Positions 7,939 to 17,073 of a DNA stretch of 64,000 nucleotides are shown one piece after another. Every line of letters starts with the position of its first letter. The stretch's first letter is position 1. The position numbers and the translations under genes are program-made. Source of the stretch: Chryseobacterium sp. Leaf404 (GTDB lineage: Bacteria; Bacteroidota; Bacteroidia; Flavobacteriales; Weeksellaceae); NCBI RefSeq assembly GCF_001424145.1, contig NZ_LMQM01000015.1, positions 62,915 through 126,914 of the forward strand. Reading direction: 5' to 3'. The notes beneath the pieces are model-generated. The model was not told the origin of the DNA. It did no database searches and was given only the letters and a program-made list of their open reading frames with translations.

Positions 7939-8865
7939 TTGAAAATTACTATTGTAATTCCAGTATATAATTCTTCTCGTTTTCTAGATAAAACACTGAA
8001 AGCCGTGGATGATCAGAGAAAGATTTCAGATTGGGATTTAGAATTGATTCTGGTGGAAGACGGCAGTCCTGATAATAGCTTTGAAGTCATTGAAAAGCTA
8101 TCAGAATATTATTCTTACTTGAAGGCTATTAAGCTATCAAGAAATTTCGGTCATCAGATAGCAGTTAAAACAGGATTAAATTATGCGACAGGAGATTATA
8201 TAGCAATTATTGATGATGATTTGCAGGATCCCCCTTCATTGCTTCCTCGATTTTTTGCTGAGCTGGATAAGGGTTATGAAGTAGCTTTTGGCATCAGGAA
8301 AAAAAGGAAAGAAAGCGAGGCTAAAAAACTTGCGTATACAAGCTTTTACCGTTTACTGAATTCTATTAGTGACACTAAAATCCCCTTGGACTCAGGAGAT
8401 TTTTGTGTAATGACTAAAAACGTGAAAGACAAAATGCTTTCACTTAACGAACAAAACCCTTACTTAAGAGGGATAAGAGCGTGGGTAGGATTCAAACAGA
8501 TAGGTTTGGAATACGAAAGAAGCAGCAGAATAGAAGGCGAATCCGGCTATTCATTGAAGAAACTGATCAAGATAGCAAAAGACGGCATTTTTTCATTCTC
8601 ATCCCTTCCTCTTCAAATCATCGGCATATTAGGAAATATTGGTCTTGCAACCTCTTTATTTTTTACAGCATTCACCATCATCAGATATCTCCTTAATGAA
8701 ATTGAAGTTGCAGGGTATACTACCATCATTATTATGATTTTATTCTTCAATTCTATCCTGTTAATCAGTTTAGGCATTATTGGTGAGTACATCTACCGCA
8801 TCTATAATGAAGTAAGGAATAGACCTTACACTATTATAGAAAAAACTATCAACACAGATTCTTAA
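7939..8865 (+). CDS. GtrB/DPM-like polyprenyl-phosphate glycosyltransferase
   Basis: A 308-aa membrane-bound GT2 enzyme of the GtrB/ArnC/DPM1 group, which makes undecaprenyl-phosphate-linked sugars on the cytoplasmic face. VEDGSPDN (39-46) and IDDDLQDPP (91-99) are hallmark motifs. Two C-terminal transmembrane helices (about 230-255 and 263-285) are followed by the characteristic Arg-rich NRPY segment. The start is TTG at 7939, since no ATG lies before the conserved KITIVIPVYN. The product would serve a periplasmic GT-C enzyme; a candidate (9681) lies two genes downstream. No GtrA-type flippase is seen. Confidence 0.88.
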   Translation: MKITIVIPVYNSSRFLDKTLKAVDDQRKISDWDLELILVEDGSPDNSFEVIEKLSEYYSYLKAIKLSRNFGHQIAVKTGLNYATGDYIAIIDDDLQDPPSLLPRFFAELDKGYEVAFGIRKKRKESEAKKLAYTSFYRLLNSISDTKIPLDSGDFCVMTKNVKDKMLSLNEQNPYLRGIRAWVGFKQIGLEYERSSRIEGESGYSLKKLIKIAKDGIFSFSSLPLQIIGILGNIGLATSLFFTAFTIIRYLLNEIEVAGYTTIIIMILFFNSILLISLGIIGEYIYRIYNEVRNRPYTIIEKTINTDS

Positions 8866-8889
8866 AATAAAGATTTTATAACATCAAAT

Positions 8890-9675
8890 ATGAAAGAGAA
8901 AATACAGACAATAATTGACGGAAACTCTAATTATGAATACAAAAATGAAAAATTCGTATTTCTAGAATTTGATGAGGGTATTGTGTCTGATTCTCTTGAT
9001 AAAATAAAGACATTTTTTAAAAAATATGTCTGGCTGTATGAATTACTGATCTACATCATCGCACCGCTCTATCCTTCAAGATACTTTTATTTAAGAAAGG
9101 TGCTGAATGAAACCAAAAACAAAGATAAAATTGTTGTGAATTTGGGCAGCGGTTACACAGATCTTAGAGATGATATCATTAATGTTGATCTTATTCCTTA
9201 TGCACCGGTGAATGTTGTCTGCGATATTACAAAGCTGCCTTTTAAAGATAATTCTGTTGATCAAATTATTAACATTGCGGTTTTAGAACATGTTCCTGAT
9301 CCACAGGCAGTAATCGCAGAAATACACAGAGTTTTGAAACCTGGAGGAAAACTATTGTGTGAAATTCCTTTCATGCAGGCTTTTCACGCTTCACCGTATG
9401 ATTTCCAAAGATTTACTTACGAAGGCATTAAAGTACAATTTAAAAATTTCAATGATCTCAAAATACACTCCATCAGCCCTACAGGTGGTATGCTTTGGCC
9501 TCTACAAGAGTGGTTTGTTATGTTATTCTCTTTCGGCATCAAACCTCTGCACAATATTTTATTGATTATTGTAATGTGTCTTACTTTTCCTATTAAATTT
9601 CTAGACGTGATATTACAGTATCACCCCTTAAGTAAAAACATAGCTTCTGCATTTATTTTTGAATGTAAAAAATAA
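8890..9675 (+). CDS. Class I SAM-dependent methyltransferase
   Basis: A 261-aa protein with a Methyltransf_11-type core: motif I VVNLGSGYTD (82-91), the acidic VDLIP (99-103), LPFKDNSVDQI, LEHVPDP (132-138) and LKPGGKL (149-155). A hydrophobic stretch at about 50-65 and another near residues 215-240 suggest membrane association. It lies between a GtrB-like gene and a GT-C gene, so a lipid-linked sugar or glycan is a plausible substrate, though this is inferred from position only. Confidence 0.82.
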   Translation: MKEKIQTIIDGNSNYEYKNEKFVFLEFDEGIVSDSLDKIKTFFKKYVWLYELLIYIIAPLYPSRYFYLRKVLNETKNKDKIVVNLGSGYTDLRDDIINVDLIPYAPVNVVCDITKLPFKDNSVDQIINIAVLEHVPDPQAVIAEIHRVLKPGGKLLCEIPFMQAFHASPYDFQRFTYEGIKVQFKNFNDLKIHSISPTGGMLWPLQEWFVMLFSFGIKPLHNILLIIVMCLTFPIKFLDVILQYHPLSKNIASAFIFECKK

Positions 9676-9680
9676 CAAAG

Positions 9681-11267
9681 ATGAGTAAAATTTTAAATTT
9701 TGATGCTAGACTTTCATCTTGGATATTTTTACTGGCATCGCTAATTTTGGCTTTTATTACCTACACTAATCTTGATAAAGGTTTTATCTTTAATGATGAA
9801 GCTTACTATCTTTCTTACTACAGAAACCAAGGTGAAAGCTTGAGTTTTGACCGCACAAATTACTTCAGAATATTTAAGTTCTTATATACTCCAAACATCC
9901 ATCATTTTAGGATTATTTCTATTACATTATTGGTTTTAAGTAATTTCTTACTGTGTTTCGCTACATTCAAATATCTAAATTTTAAGAGAAATATTTTTCT
10001 TTTAAGCTCTTTAGGGATTTTTATTGGCTTTGAAACATGGAGCATGAGCAATTTAATCATCCAACAATATATTGGTAATACGATATTAATCAACATTGGA
10101 GTTTCTACTATTCTTACTTCATTCCTGCTAAAACGAAATTTCATTCTCATTTTTTCGGGCTTCATCCTGTCATTTGTATTATTTAATGGTAATTCTCACA
10201 GCATCATTCTATTGCCAATTATCATTTTTCTCTTTATTCAAAACAAAAAACAATGGAAGTCAGTTTTTGGATATTTTCTTGTGGGCTTTGCAGCAGGATT
10301 AATTTATTATTTCACTTTTTTAGACAGTATAAACAATGTCGTTTACCAACTGCAGTTTTTAAAAGAATACCTTACTTTTCACAGAAAACAGCATTCTAAA
10401 ACCTTCATGGTTTTGTGGGGAGTCTACTTGTTTTTAAACGGAATACTACCCGCAATAATTACTGCTTATTTATTATGGAAATCTAAACTCAGTTTACGAC
10501 TTTTAGATAAAATTATAGCAATTACAGCGGCACTTTGCCTCTTGCTTTTTGCGGTTGTACCATCATATTACATTTATGTCTTTATCTTAGTGGCTCATCT
10601 GATGGTCGTAAGATTTTGTTTTACGAATACTGAATCCAAAAATGCAAAATATTTAGTAATCTTACTGCTGATAATTCCTTACTGTTTGGCATTTGGATCG
10701 CAGACATGGTTTCACTTGCGTTTAAATGCCTACAAATTTTATTATTTTGTCCTTATTTTTATTGTCATTCACAAATTGTACAAAAATAAATTTTGGCAGA
10801 TTGGTTATCTAATTTTTATCATTTTTATGGCGTGTAACTTCCCAAATATCCTAAACGAAAAAGGTTGGAAAGATTTTGTATTTACAGAACAGACAGAAAA
10901 GGTTAAAATTAATGGGTATGATCTGTATTTAGATAAGGGAAGAAAAAAAGATCTTGAAGATTTGCGTCCCTATCTTCATAAGCAAAAAAATGTGATTTAT
11001 TCCAGTAATCATTTGATGGGTTATTTATATATTTTAGACGCCGCACCTCCAATTTATTATTATTTTACCCTGAAAGATTATATCAGTTTTATTATCAAGA
11101 AAGTGGGAAAAACTCCGGATGATTTCATCTATGTAGAAAGTAATGACTATCTTTTTAAAGTCACTGATCTGAAACCATTAGAATTTGTCAAAAATCCAAA
11201 AAAATACCGTGTTGTAAAATCGGGAAGATTTACATTATATCTACCAGCAAATTTTGAAAAAAAATAA
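9681..11267 (+). CDS. GT-C-type membrane glycosyltransferase, putative
   Basis: A 528-aa integral membrane protein with roughly ten to eleven hydrophobic helices and a soluble C-terminal part of about 120 residues. After the first helix the loop contains FNDEAYYLSYY (38-48). An Asp/Glu pair in the first external loop is the catalytic signature of GT-C enzymes that use polyprenyl-phosphate sugars. The nearby GtrB-like gene fits as donor synthase. A Wzy-type polymerase is an alternative, but the acidic loop favours GT-C. Spacing is 5 nt from the previous gene and 3 nt to the next. Confidence 0.7.
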   Translation: MSKILNFDARLSSWIFLLASLILAFITYTNLDKGFIFNDEAYYLSYYRNQGESLSFDRTNYFRIFKFLYTPNIHHFRIISITLLVLSNFLLCFATFKYLNFKRNIFLLSSLGIFIGFETWSMSNLIIQQYIGNTILINIGVSTILTSFLLKRNFILIFSGFILSFVLFNGNSHSIILLPIIIFLFIQNKKQWKSVFGYFLVGFAAGLIYYFTFLDSINNVVYQLQFLKEYLTFHRKQHSKTFMVLWGVYLFLNGILPAIITAYLLWKSKLSLRLLDKIIAITAALCLLLFAVVPSYYIYVFILVAHLMVVRFCFTNTESKNAKYLVILLLIIPYCLAFGSQTWFHLRLNAYKFYYFVLIFIVIHKLYKNKFWQIGYLIFIIFMACNFPNILNEKGWKDFVFTEQTEKVKINGYDLYLDKGRKKDLEDLRPYLHKQKNVIYSSNHLMGYLYILDAAPPIYYYFTLKDYISFIIKKVGKTPDDFIYVESNDYLFKVTDLKPLEFVKNPKKYRVVKSGRFTLYLPANFEKK

Positions 11268-11270
11268 ATT

Positions 11271-12029
11271 ATGGGAATCATCAATGCTGTAAAGCATCAT
11301 ATAAAAAAGCTAGAAATAGCAAACCAATTTGTAACCAATAAGCATTATGGAATTTCGAAGGAAAAATTTCTACAAGAAATTAAGAAAACTCCTTTACGAA
11401 CTGACATCATCAATTATCTCATTGAATATCTAAATCGGGAAACAACCTATTTAGAAATTGGCGTGAGAAATCCAGCAGACAATTTTGTGAAAATTAAATC
11501 TGCTCATAAATACAGCGTAGATCCTGGTTACGAAAATTCTGATAACAATGTAGATTTTAAGCTTACAAGTGATGATTTTTTCTCACAGTTAGAAAGCGGC
11601 GAAATACTAGACAAAAACATTAAATTTGATGCTATCTTTATTGACGGTTCTCACCTTGCAGAACAAGTTGAAAAGGACATTTTCAACGCACTGAACTATC
11701 TTAAAGATGATGGTTTTATAATAATGCATGATTGTAACACTCCTACAGAATTTCATGCCTCAGAATGTTACGATTACCACCTTTCTCCTGCTCGTACAAT
11801 GTGGAATGGCACCACATGGAAAGCTTTTGCAAAAAATAGAAAACGAAACGACATTTTTGCATGTGTAATTGATACAGACTGGGGAATTGGTGTGATCTCT
11901 AAAAAAATAAATCTCGGAAACCCCTCAACAGTTGACAATGAATTTTTTGAATACAGAACTTTTGAAAAATACCGTCAGGAGACACTAAACTTAATCTCTT
12001 TCGTAGATTTTAAAAAATTATTACCTTAA
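11271..12029 (+). CDS. Class I SAM methyltransferase (Methyltransf_24 type)
   Basis: A 252-aa soluble protein. TTYLEIGVRNP (58-68) is the SAM-binding loop, FIDGSH (123-128) and MHDC (152-155) are the conserved acidic and post-core motifs of the Methyltransf_24 group found in polysaccharide and antibiotic loci. It likely O-methylates a sugar, but the target cannot be read. The stop codon shares one base with the ATG of the next GT2 (TAATG), so the two are translationally coupled. Confidence 0.8.
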   Translation: MGIINAVKHHIKKLEIANQFVTNKHYGISKEKFLQEIKKTPLRTDIINYLIEYLNRETTYLEIGVRNPADNFVKIKSAHKYSVDPGYENSDNNVDFKLTSDDFFSQLESGEILDKNIKFDAIFIDGSHLAEQVEKDIFNALNYLKDDGFIIMHDCNTPTEFHASECYDYHLSPARTMWNGTTWKAFAKNRKRNDIFACVIDTDWGIGVISKKINLGNPSTVDNEFFEYRTFEKYRQETLNLISFVDFKKLLP

Positions 12030-12943
12030 TGCTTGCCATCATCATACCCTATTATAAGATTAATTTCTTTCAAGAAACGTTGAAGTCTGTGGAAAGCCAA
12101 ACCGACAGAAGATTTACAGTATACATAGGAAATGATGCAAGCCCAGACAATCCGGAAAGTATTATTAAAGAGACACTTCAAAAGACAGAGTTCAAATACA
12201 TCCACTACCAAGAAAATTTTGGAGGCAAAAATCTCACAAAACAATGGGATCGAGTAATCAATGAAATTGAAAATGAAGAATGGATTATGATTTTGGGTGA
12301 TGATGATGTACTAGAACCGAATGTTGTAAAAGAATTTTACAAAAAACTCGATTTGACAGTAGAAAAAAAAATCAGCTTGGTTAAATTTTCTCAAGAATCT
12401 ATCGACGAATTCGGGCATACAACAAGGTCGGCTACAGAATTACCACAGATATTCTCTTCGAAAAATTTTTTAATAAAACGACTAACAAAATCATTTCCAA
12501 GTAGTCTTTCTGAAAATATTTTCAGTAGAAAAATGTATGAAAAATATAATTTTAAAAACTTTCCTTTAGCATGGCATTCAGATGATCTTGCAATGCTGGA
12601 GTTTGCAGATTTAAACGATTTCATTTTTATAAATAATGCAAAAATTAAGGTTCGAATCTCCAGCCAAAGCATCTCGGGGCAAGATAACAATACAACTGAA
12701 AAACAGTTTGCACATTATTTATTTTGTGAGTACATATTAAAAAATTACATCTACAAGTTCCCGGTAGATTTTATTAGCCTTATCGTCAAAAGGTACAGGG
12801 AAAATATTTGGAGAAACGGATTCCCTTTAAATATCGATTTAACAGATGTTTTTTTTAAAACCAAGCAGATTACAATGATGTTTTATTCATTTAAAATAAA
12901 ATATGATTTGAAGAAAAGGATCAAAATTCTCAAAAAAAAATAA
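12029..12943 (+). CDS. Glycosyltransferase family 2, paralogue of the first half of 2705
   Basis: A 304-aa GT2 enzyme: LAIIIPYYKINFFQETLKS at the N-terminus, IGNDASPDN (33-41) and LGDDD (89-93). It matches the first half of the two-domain enzyme at 2705 closely along its length, including the shared segments FPLAW.SDD and SQSISG/EKSISG, but lacks the second domain. The pair probably arose by duplication with gain or loss of the C-terminal half. It is cytoplasmic and lies 1 nt before asnB. Confidence 0.87.
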   Translation: MLAIIIPYYKINFFQETLKSVESQTDRRFTVYIGNDASPDNPESIIKETLQKTEFKYIHYQENFGGKNLTKQWDRVINEIENEEWIMILGDDDVLEPNVVKEFYKKLDLTVEKKISLVKFSQESIDEFGHTTRSATELPQIFSSKNFLIKRLTKSFPSSLSENIFSRKMYEKYNFKNFPLAWHSDDLAMLEFADLNDFIFINNAKIKVRISSQSISGQDNNTTEKQFAHYLFCEYILKNYIYKFPVDFISLIVKRYRENIWRNGFPLNIDLTDVFFKTKQITMMFYSFKIKYDLKKRIKILKKK

Positions 12944-12944
12944 T

Positions 12945-14747
12945 ATGTGCGGAATAGCCGGAATCATCACCCCAAATGCCAGAAATTATACTTCGGAAAT
13001 TAAAAAAATGACCGATGTCATTGCCTACCGCGGTCCCGATTCTGCAGATCACGAGTTTTTCGACCACGCTGCATTGGGACACCGCAGACTGTCGATTATC
13101 GATCTTTCTGAAAACGGAAAACAGCCCATGTTTTCGTCCACAAAAAACGAATGCATTGTTCTGAACGGAGAAATTTACGGCTATCTGGACATAAAATCTC
13201 AATATTCTGATTATCCTTACAAAGGTGGATCTGATACAGAAGTGATTCTTGCGATGTATCAGAAAAAACAGGAAAATCTCATCCATGAACTTCCGGGAAT
13301 GTTTGCTTTTGCCATCTGGGACGAAAAAAAACAGGAACTTTTCTGTGCCAGAGACCGTTTTGGCGAAAAACCATTTTACTACGCAACTGGTAAAAACGGA
13401 GAATTTATTTTTGCATCAGAAATCAAACAGATTATCGCATCTGGATTGGTAAAACCCGAAATTGACAAGGCTCAGATTGCGTATTACCTGAAAAACGGAT
13501 ACATTCATCCTCATAAAACCATTTATAAAAATATTTTCAATCTAAAGCCTGCCCACACACTAACTCTGAAAAATGGGAAGATTGAAACCCAACCCTACTG
13601 GACAATTCCGACGGAAACTTCTCAGTTAAGTTTAGAGGAAAGCATAGAAAAATTCAGATATTTACTGGATAACGCAGTTAAGAAACAGTTGGTTGCAGAT
13701 GTTCCCGTAGGTTCTTTTCTTTCAGGCGGTTTAGATTCCAGCACGATTGTGGCGGTTGCTTCGAAATATAAAAAGAATCTCAAAACATTGGTCTACGGAT
13801 ATGAAAGCGGAGATCTGAATGAAATGCCTTACGCAAAAGCCATTGCAGATAAATACGAAACCGATCACCATATTCTTTTAGATAAAAAACAAAAAATATC
13901 AGAAACCCTACAGGAAGTTTATTCTTACATGGATGAACCGCTTATGGATTCATCATTACTTCCCACCCATCTTATTTTTAAAGAAGCCTCAAAAAATCTT
14001 AAAGTGGTTCTTTCCGGCGATGTGGGCGATGAATTGTTTGGTGGATATTCTTTTTACAGATATAACATTGATCTTTCACAAAAAGGATTTTACCCAGCTT
14101 ATCTTTCACAAATGTTGCTGATGGCGTCAAAATTTAAAAATATAGGAACTGAAAGGCAACATCGTGCTCAGTACAGCGATACTATTGATTTTCATCAAAA
14201 TAAAGTAAGAAATTACTTCTCTTCAGCCGAAATAAAAAATCTGGGACTTACTGAGAATATACCCACACAGGATTTCAGTTTTGAACCTACCGGAAAAGAC
14301 TTTAATGACTTAATGAGAATCGATCTGGAAAAATATGTTCCCGGAAATATGCTGCTGAAAGGTGACAGAACCTCGATGTACAATTCTGTGGAAGTAAGAA
14401 TACCGTTTCTGGACATCGATTTTGCAGAATTCTGTATTCAGCTTCCCTGGCAGTATAAAGTGAATAAAACTGAAGATAAAATCATCTTAAGAAAGGCCTG
14501 TTCCCAAATGTGGACCGAAGAAATTGCGAAGCGTGGGAAAAATGGTTTCGCCGCTTCCGTGAATGAATGGTTTAAAGAGACTGAACTTCAGGAACTGAGC
14601 ATTAATCTGCTTGAAAATCGTGAAAGTTTTATCTTTAATTATTTAGATTTTAATGAAGTTAAGAAAAAACTGAATCAGCAGCTTCAGCACTGGAGTCTGT
14701 TGGTTTTGGCGCTTTGGTTTGAAAACAATAAAAAAATTCTGAATTAA
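12945..14747 (+). CDS. asnB: Asparagine synthase (glutamine-hydrolysing)
   Basis: A 600-aa enzyme of the usual AsnB length. Met-Cys2 starts the N-terminal Ntn glutaminase domain (MCGIAGI; RGPDS at 29-33; GHRRLSIIDLS at 45-55). The synthetase domain has the ATP-pyrophosphatase loop SGGLDSS (260-266) and LSGDVGDELFGGY. It makes Asn from Asp, ATP and Gln, but homologues in polysaccharide loci often amidate other carboxyl groups, so here it might amidate a uronic acid or simply supply Asn. It is embedded between a GT2 and a GT4 gene with 1-nt gaps on both sides. Confidence 0.9.
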   Translation: MCGIAGIITPNARNYTSEIKKMTDVIAYRGPDSADHEFFDHAALGHRRLSIIDLSENGKQPMFSSTKNECIVLNGEIYGYLDIKSQYSDYPYKGGSDTEVILAMYQKKQENLIHELPGMFAFAIWDEKKQELFCARDRFGEKPFYYATGKNGEFIFASEIKQIIASGLVKPEIDKAQIAYYLKNGYIHPHKTIYKNIFNLKPAHTLTLKNGKIETQPYWTIPTETSQLSLEESIEKFRYLLDNAVKKQLVADVPVGSFLSGGLDSSTIVAVASKYKKNLKTLVYGYESGDLNEMPYAKAIADKYETDHHILLDKKQKISETLQEVYSYMDEPLMDSSLLPTHLIFKEASKNLKVVLSGDVGDELFGGYSFYRYNIDLSQKGFYPAYLSQMLLMASKFKNIGTERQHRAQYSDTIDFHQNKVRNYFSSAEIKNLGLTENIPTQDFSFEPTGKDFNDLMRIDLEKYVPGNMLLKGDRTSMYNSVEVRIPFLDIDFAEFCIQLPWQYKVNKTEDKIILRKACSQMWTEEIAKRGKNGFAASVNEWFKETELQELSINLLENRESFIFNYLDFNEVKKKLNQQLQHWSLLVLALWFENNKKILN

Positions 14748-14748
14748 G

Positions 14749-15903
14749 ATGAAAATTGGTATCGCAGAAAACGGATATCCGATCAGGCGGAATATTTTAA
14801 ATAAAATTTCCGGTGCAGAATATGTTGTTTTAAAGAAAAACAACAATTTTTTTCATACATTATCCACACTTAAAAAACTGATTTTCAGAAAGAGATTAAA
14901 TTTTGAAGGGAAATATTTTTTTTATCAAAAACCCAAAATCGATATTCTTCATCTTTATAACGATATCAATTATTCCTCCCAAAAATGGGTGACTTCATTT
15001 GAAACATTAGTTCCCAGATTTGCGGAAACCAAAAATGATCATCAGAAAACAGAGCCTTCACATCAATATAATCAAAAAACCTTAAAAGGTTTTGAGCAGA
15101 TTGCAAAGAAAAACTGCTTAGGAATTATTGCAATTAGCCAGGCTTCTGCCAATATTCAGTTAGAATTGCTGAAACATTATCCGGAACTTGCAGATCAGGT
15201 GAAAAGCAAACTTTCTGTAATTCATCCCTCTCAAAAAATCATTCCAAGGAACAATATTGAAATTTACAATAAAACTGAAACCCTGAAATTTATTTTTGTA
15301 GGAACCCAGTTTCACTTGAAAGGCGGCGTTGAAATGGTGGAAGTTTTCAGAAAATTTAAAAAAAATCACCGGCTTACACTTACCATCATTTCATCCTTTA
15401 AAACAGATCATTACGTAACTAGAGTCACCGAAAAAGAAGCTTTGGAAACGAAAGAAGCTTTAAAAAAAGAAGACTGGATTGATCTGTATGAAAACATTCC
15501 CAATGAGCAGGTTTTAGAATTAATCAAAAAATCCCATGTAGGAATTTTGCCAACCTGGTCTGATACATACGGATTCTCCGTCCTCGAAATGCAGGCTGCA
15601 GGAGTTCCCGTGATCACAACAGACATCAGAGCTTTGCCGGAAATTAATAATGAAAATTGTGGCTGGATGATCCATCTGCCACAAAACCGTATGAAACAGG
15701 CACTTTATTTTACTGATGAACAAAAGGAAAATTTAAAAACAACCCTGAAAAATCAATTGGAAGAAATTTTAAAGAGTATTTTTGCAAATCCTGAAGAAAT
15801 GATTATTAAATCTGAAAATTCTGTAAAAAAAATTACAGAGATGCATAATCCTAATGAAGTTGAAAGGAAATTAAAAGAAATTTACAGCAGACCCATCAGA
15901 TAA
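14749..15903 (+). CDS. Glycosyltransferase family 4
   Basis: A 384-aa retaining GT-B enzyme. The C-terminal donor domain shows FVGTQFHLKGG (about residue 182 on) and GILPTWSDTYGFSVLEMQAAG (from 264), where the acidic residue and the Glu of the E-x7-E-like motif bind the nucleotide sugar. The N-terminal acceptor domain is basic and has PRFAETKND. No membrane helix is seen; GT4 enzymes of this kind associate with the inner membrane peripherally. It starts 1 nt after asnB and is part of the same transcript. Confidence 0.86.
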   Translation: MKIGIAENGYPIRRNILNKISGAEYVVLKKNNNFFHTLSTLKKLIFRKRLNFEGKYFFYQKPKIDILHLYNDINYSSQKWVTSFETLVPRFAETKNDHQKTEPSHQYNQKTLKGFEQIAKKNCLGIIAISQASANIQLELLKHYPELADQVKSKLSVIHPSQKIIPRNNIEIYNKTETLKFIFVGTQFHLKGGVEMVEVFRKFKKNHRLTLTIISSFKTDHYVTRVTEKEALETKEALKKEDWIDLYENIPNEQVLELIKKSHVGILPTWSDTYGFSVLEMQAAGVPVITTDIRALPEINNENCGWMIHLPQNRMKQALYFTDEQKENLKTTLKNQLEEILKSIFANPEEMIIKSENSVKKITEMHNPNEVERKLKEIYSRPIR

Positions 15904-15919
15904 ACCACTTTGCATCCGT

Positions 15920-17068
15920 ATGAATAGTCAAAAAAACCAAATTTTAAGTAATGACAGATATCAACTGATCTTAAAGCTGATTTACTTTTTGGCGACAGTT
16001 TTGTTTATTTACAAATCCCGATTATTTCTGCTTGAACCTAGAATTTGGGCCGAAGAAGGTAGTGTATATCTAAAAGATGCTATACTTAATGGCAGTAAAT
16101 CACTGCTTAATTTTCATCAGGGTTACTACTCAATTATTCCCACTTTTACTTTCTACGTAAGTACGTTTTTTAATTACAAATACATTCCCTATTTTGCTCT
16201 GTTTGCATCCCTCTCAGTCTGGGTTTTATTATTCTTCATAGTGGCAAAACTGATTAATCCATTATTTAAAATCTTTCTGTTTATAAGTCTTTTTGTGCTT
16301 CTGAATCAGTATCAGCAATTATTTCTCAACACCATTAATCTGCAGTTTATAACACCACTACTGCTCCTTATTTTTCTACAAAATGACCTTGAAAATATCA
16401 GTAAGAAAAAACACATATTTTTACTTGTGCTTATCTTTCTGAATATCTTCAACGGCGTTTTGGGTATTCTTCTGCTACCCTATCTGGTCTACAGGCTTAT
16501 ACTCGTTAAAAAGTTTAAGACGCTTTTCTTCAGTCTTGCATGTGTAGCTCTGTATGCTTTACTTTACATCTGTTTTAAAGAACAATCAGACAATCTATCT
16601 TTAAGTGAAAGATTTGTCTGTAACTTTAACATTAAATATCAGTATTGGCAAAAAAACCAAATTTCGCTTCTGAAAATGCATTACTACATCATTCTTCTTG
16701 TTTTGTCAATTCTATTTTTACTGTTAAAAAAGTGGGAAATTTCGCTCATATCACTAATTTGTTTTACAAACTTCTGTTTCATTGATATGACCAAATTATG
16801 CACCCTGCAAATTACAGAACGATACAGAGTGTATTTGTATGCCTTAACCCTAATCTTCTTTTACGGTTTGATACACAAGCAACTGAGCACAAAACTGCTG
16901 CTGTTGCCCACCCTTGTTATTTCTTTCTTTTTTTCAAAATCTTTTTTTGACACAGACCATTCTTACTGCATAGAATGTCCCGACTGGTCATCTGAATATA
17001 AAAATCTGGAAGAGAAGAAAAAGGCAAAAATTCATCCTGCCGGATGGGAAATAGACATAACAAAATAG
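15920..17068 (+). CDS. Polytopic membrane protein, possible GT-C or polymerase
   Basis: A 382-aa protein with about eight or nine hydrophobic helices from residue 14 to 345. The first external loop contains EPRIWAEEGSVYL (about 36-48), with acidic residues after helix 1 as in GT-C glycosyltransferases. The C-terminal tail is soluble and has two Cys (YCIECPDW). I cannot assign it to a named family. A repeat-unit polymerase (Wzy-like) is the main alternative, and no other clear polymerase is visible in the window. It lies between a GT4 and a GT2 gene. Confidence 0.55.
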   Translation: MNSQKNQILSNDRYQLILKLIYFLATVLFIYKSRLFLLEPRIWAEEGSVYLKDAILNGSKSLLNFHQGYYSIIPTFTFYVSTFFNYKYIPYFALFASLSVWVLLFFIVAKLINPLFKIFLFISLFVLLNQYQQLFLNTINLQFITPLLLLIFLQNDLENISKKKHIFLLVLIFLNIFNGVLGILLLPYLVYRLILVKKFKTLFFSLACVALYALLYICFKEQSDNLSLSERFVCNFNIKYQYWQKNQISLLKMHYYIILLVLSILFLLLKKWEISLISLICFTNFCFIDMTKLCTLQITERYRVYLYALTLIFFYGLIHKQLSTKLLLLPTLVISFFFSKSFFDTDHSYCIECPDWSSEYKNLEEKKKAKIHPAGWEIDITK

Positions 17069-17073
17069 GAATC

